DNA from: Candidatus Kaiserbacteria bacterium RIFCSPLOWO2_01_FULL_54_13
Lineage (GTDB): Bacteria > Patescibacteriota > Minisyncoccia > Phycocordibacterales > UBA2100
Reading direction: 5' to 3'
DNA: 5,567 nucleotides
NCBI GenBank assembly: GCA_001781685.1
Contig: MFLZ01000016.1
Coordinates: forward strand, 9,271-14,837
Shown piece by piece: positions 5,013-5,567 of the stretch. The notes below the pieces were generated by a model. That model ran no database searches. It saw only the letters and a list, made by a program, of their open reading frames with translations, and was not told the DNA's origin. The stretch's first letter is position 1, and every line of letters starts with the position of its first letter. Made by a program: the position numbers and the translations under genes.

Positions 5013-5567
5013 AGGCGTTTTAAGGAATGGTTTCAGTAGCATTTCCGGATCCGGGCATATGTTCAAGTATTTTTCTTTTTCTGAGGGGATAACGACGCCG
5101 GGGTAATCGCCCTTCTTTCCCATAAGGTTGCCGATGATCTGGAGGTGAAGATGCGGGGGCCATGAACCGTTTACGAGCGGAGTCCCTAGAGTGGCTATTT
5201 GTTCGCCGCTCGCGATAGGTTTCCCTTCAGATAGTCTGTCGAGCGACTCTTTACTGAGGTGTCCATAGAGTGTCCAGAATATGACTCCCCCAACATCGTG
5301 TTCAAGAATGATGGTAGGGCCGTAGTCGAGGAATTTATTATTGTATTGAAAGCTGTGAACGCGCGCGTCGAGGGGTGCGTAGACCTCAGTTTCTGCCGGC
5401 AGCCATATGTCGAGCCCGATATGGATGGATCGGTACTCGTTGCCGCTCCGAAAGAGCTCACTTTTTTCGTAGAAGAATCGGTTCTCGCCGTACCCGCCGA
5501 TGCCCCAGGTGCGGCCTGTCCGGGCAAGCGTGTCGTCAATGTATTTCAGTAGATCGGTGACCTTCGT
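5007..5567 (-). CDS. M23-family metallopeptidase-like protein (5' end missing)
   Basis: Reading the reverse strand from the window edge gives 186 residues and then TAA at 5009-5007. The start lies beyond base 5567. Zinc-peptidase (LytM/M23) signatures are intact: HIGLD (49-53; His49 and Asp53 as ligands), APLDARVHSF (64-73) for the biotin-like hairpin, YGHL (101-104) with a further active-site His, and PPHLHLQ (137-143) giving the HxH motif. M23 enzymes cleave peptide cross-links of peptidoglycan. This subgroup, with GYGENRFFY (25-33), YGPTIILEH (82-90) and a C-terminal CPDPEMLL (171-178), resembles the M23-like module sometimes found next to aminotransferase and phosphotransferase modules in fusion proteins (from memory), so its true substrate may not be peptidoglycan. 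No signal peptide can be judged because the N-terminus is outside the window. The stop codon lies antisense inside the last codons of asd. Confidence 0.9.
   Translation of the reverse strand, partial: TKVTDLLKYIDDTLARTGRTWGIGGYGENRFFYEKSELFRSGNEYRSIHIGLDIWLPAETEVYAPLDARVHSFQYNNKFLDYGPTIILEHDVGGVIFWTLYGHLSKESLDRLSEGKPIASGEQIATLGTPLVNGSWPPHLHLQIIGNLMGKKGDYPGVVIPSEKEKYLNICPDPEMLLKPFLKTPL

Noticed and set aside
5259..5560. Forward-strand open frames at the right end
   Set aside because: They lie opposite the M23-like coding region, whose zinc-binding motifs show that the reverse strand is the coding one.
1..5567. CRISPR array, tRNA, rRNA or transposase gene
   Set aside because: No regularly spaced repeats, no tRNA-like cloverleaf or rRNA segment, and no transposase motif could be found on either strand.

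Overview
The window looks like a compact chromosomal segment of a bacterium with moderate-to-high GC. My best guess is Candidate Phyla Radiation (Patescibacteria, Parcubacteria-like). That is inference, resting on very tight gene packing, promoters placed directly against start codons, a bactofilin-like repeat protein with a membrane tail, and a stand-alone M23 peptidase. There is no rRNA or other taxonomic marker. The standard genetic code fits every gene. I see no tRNA, rRNA, CRISPR array, transposase or phage gene, and no gap without a gene exceeds about 130 bases.

Layout from left to right. Bases 2-49 may be the last codons of an upstream gene. A 70-base gap holds a short hairpin and a possible promoter. 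A forward gene (120-1277) encodes a secreted or membrane-anchored protein with about nine bactofilin-like beta-solenoid repeats and a hydrophobic C-terminal half. Between it and the next, convergent gene lies an unusual 113-base inverted-repeat element (1276-1388). It has a perfect 16-bp outer stem, two inner hairpins, and arms that can each fold alone, an architecture like that of REPIN elements.

Next comes a reverse-strand block that reads like an operon: lysC (aspartokinase, 2598-3926), a five-segment membrane protein of unknown function (1967-2560), and a LOG-family nucleotide hydrolase (1410-1970). The last two overlap by four bases (ATGA). The start regions of these two genes share a 14-base sequence with 13 identities.

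lysC is divergent from asd (aspartate-semialdehyde dehydrogenase, 4011-5012) across an 84-base intergenic region that appears to hold back-to-back promoters. The asd promoter sits so close to the ATG that the mRNA is probably leaderless. LysC and Asd catalyse the first two steps from aspartate towards diaminopimelate, lysine, threonine and methionine. asd runs tail to tail into a reverse-strand M23-type metallopeptidase gene (5007-5567, 5' end outside the window), and the two overlap by six bases.

Functionally, the window pairs an aspartate-family biosynthetic couple, which could supply diaminopimelate for peptidoglycan, with cell-envelope proteins. The REPIN-like element, the leaderless promoter architecture and the unknown membrane protein inside the lysC operon are the parts most worth a closer look.
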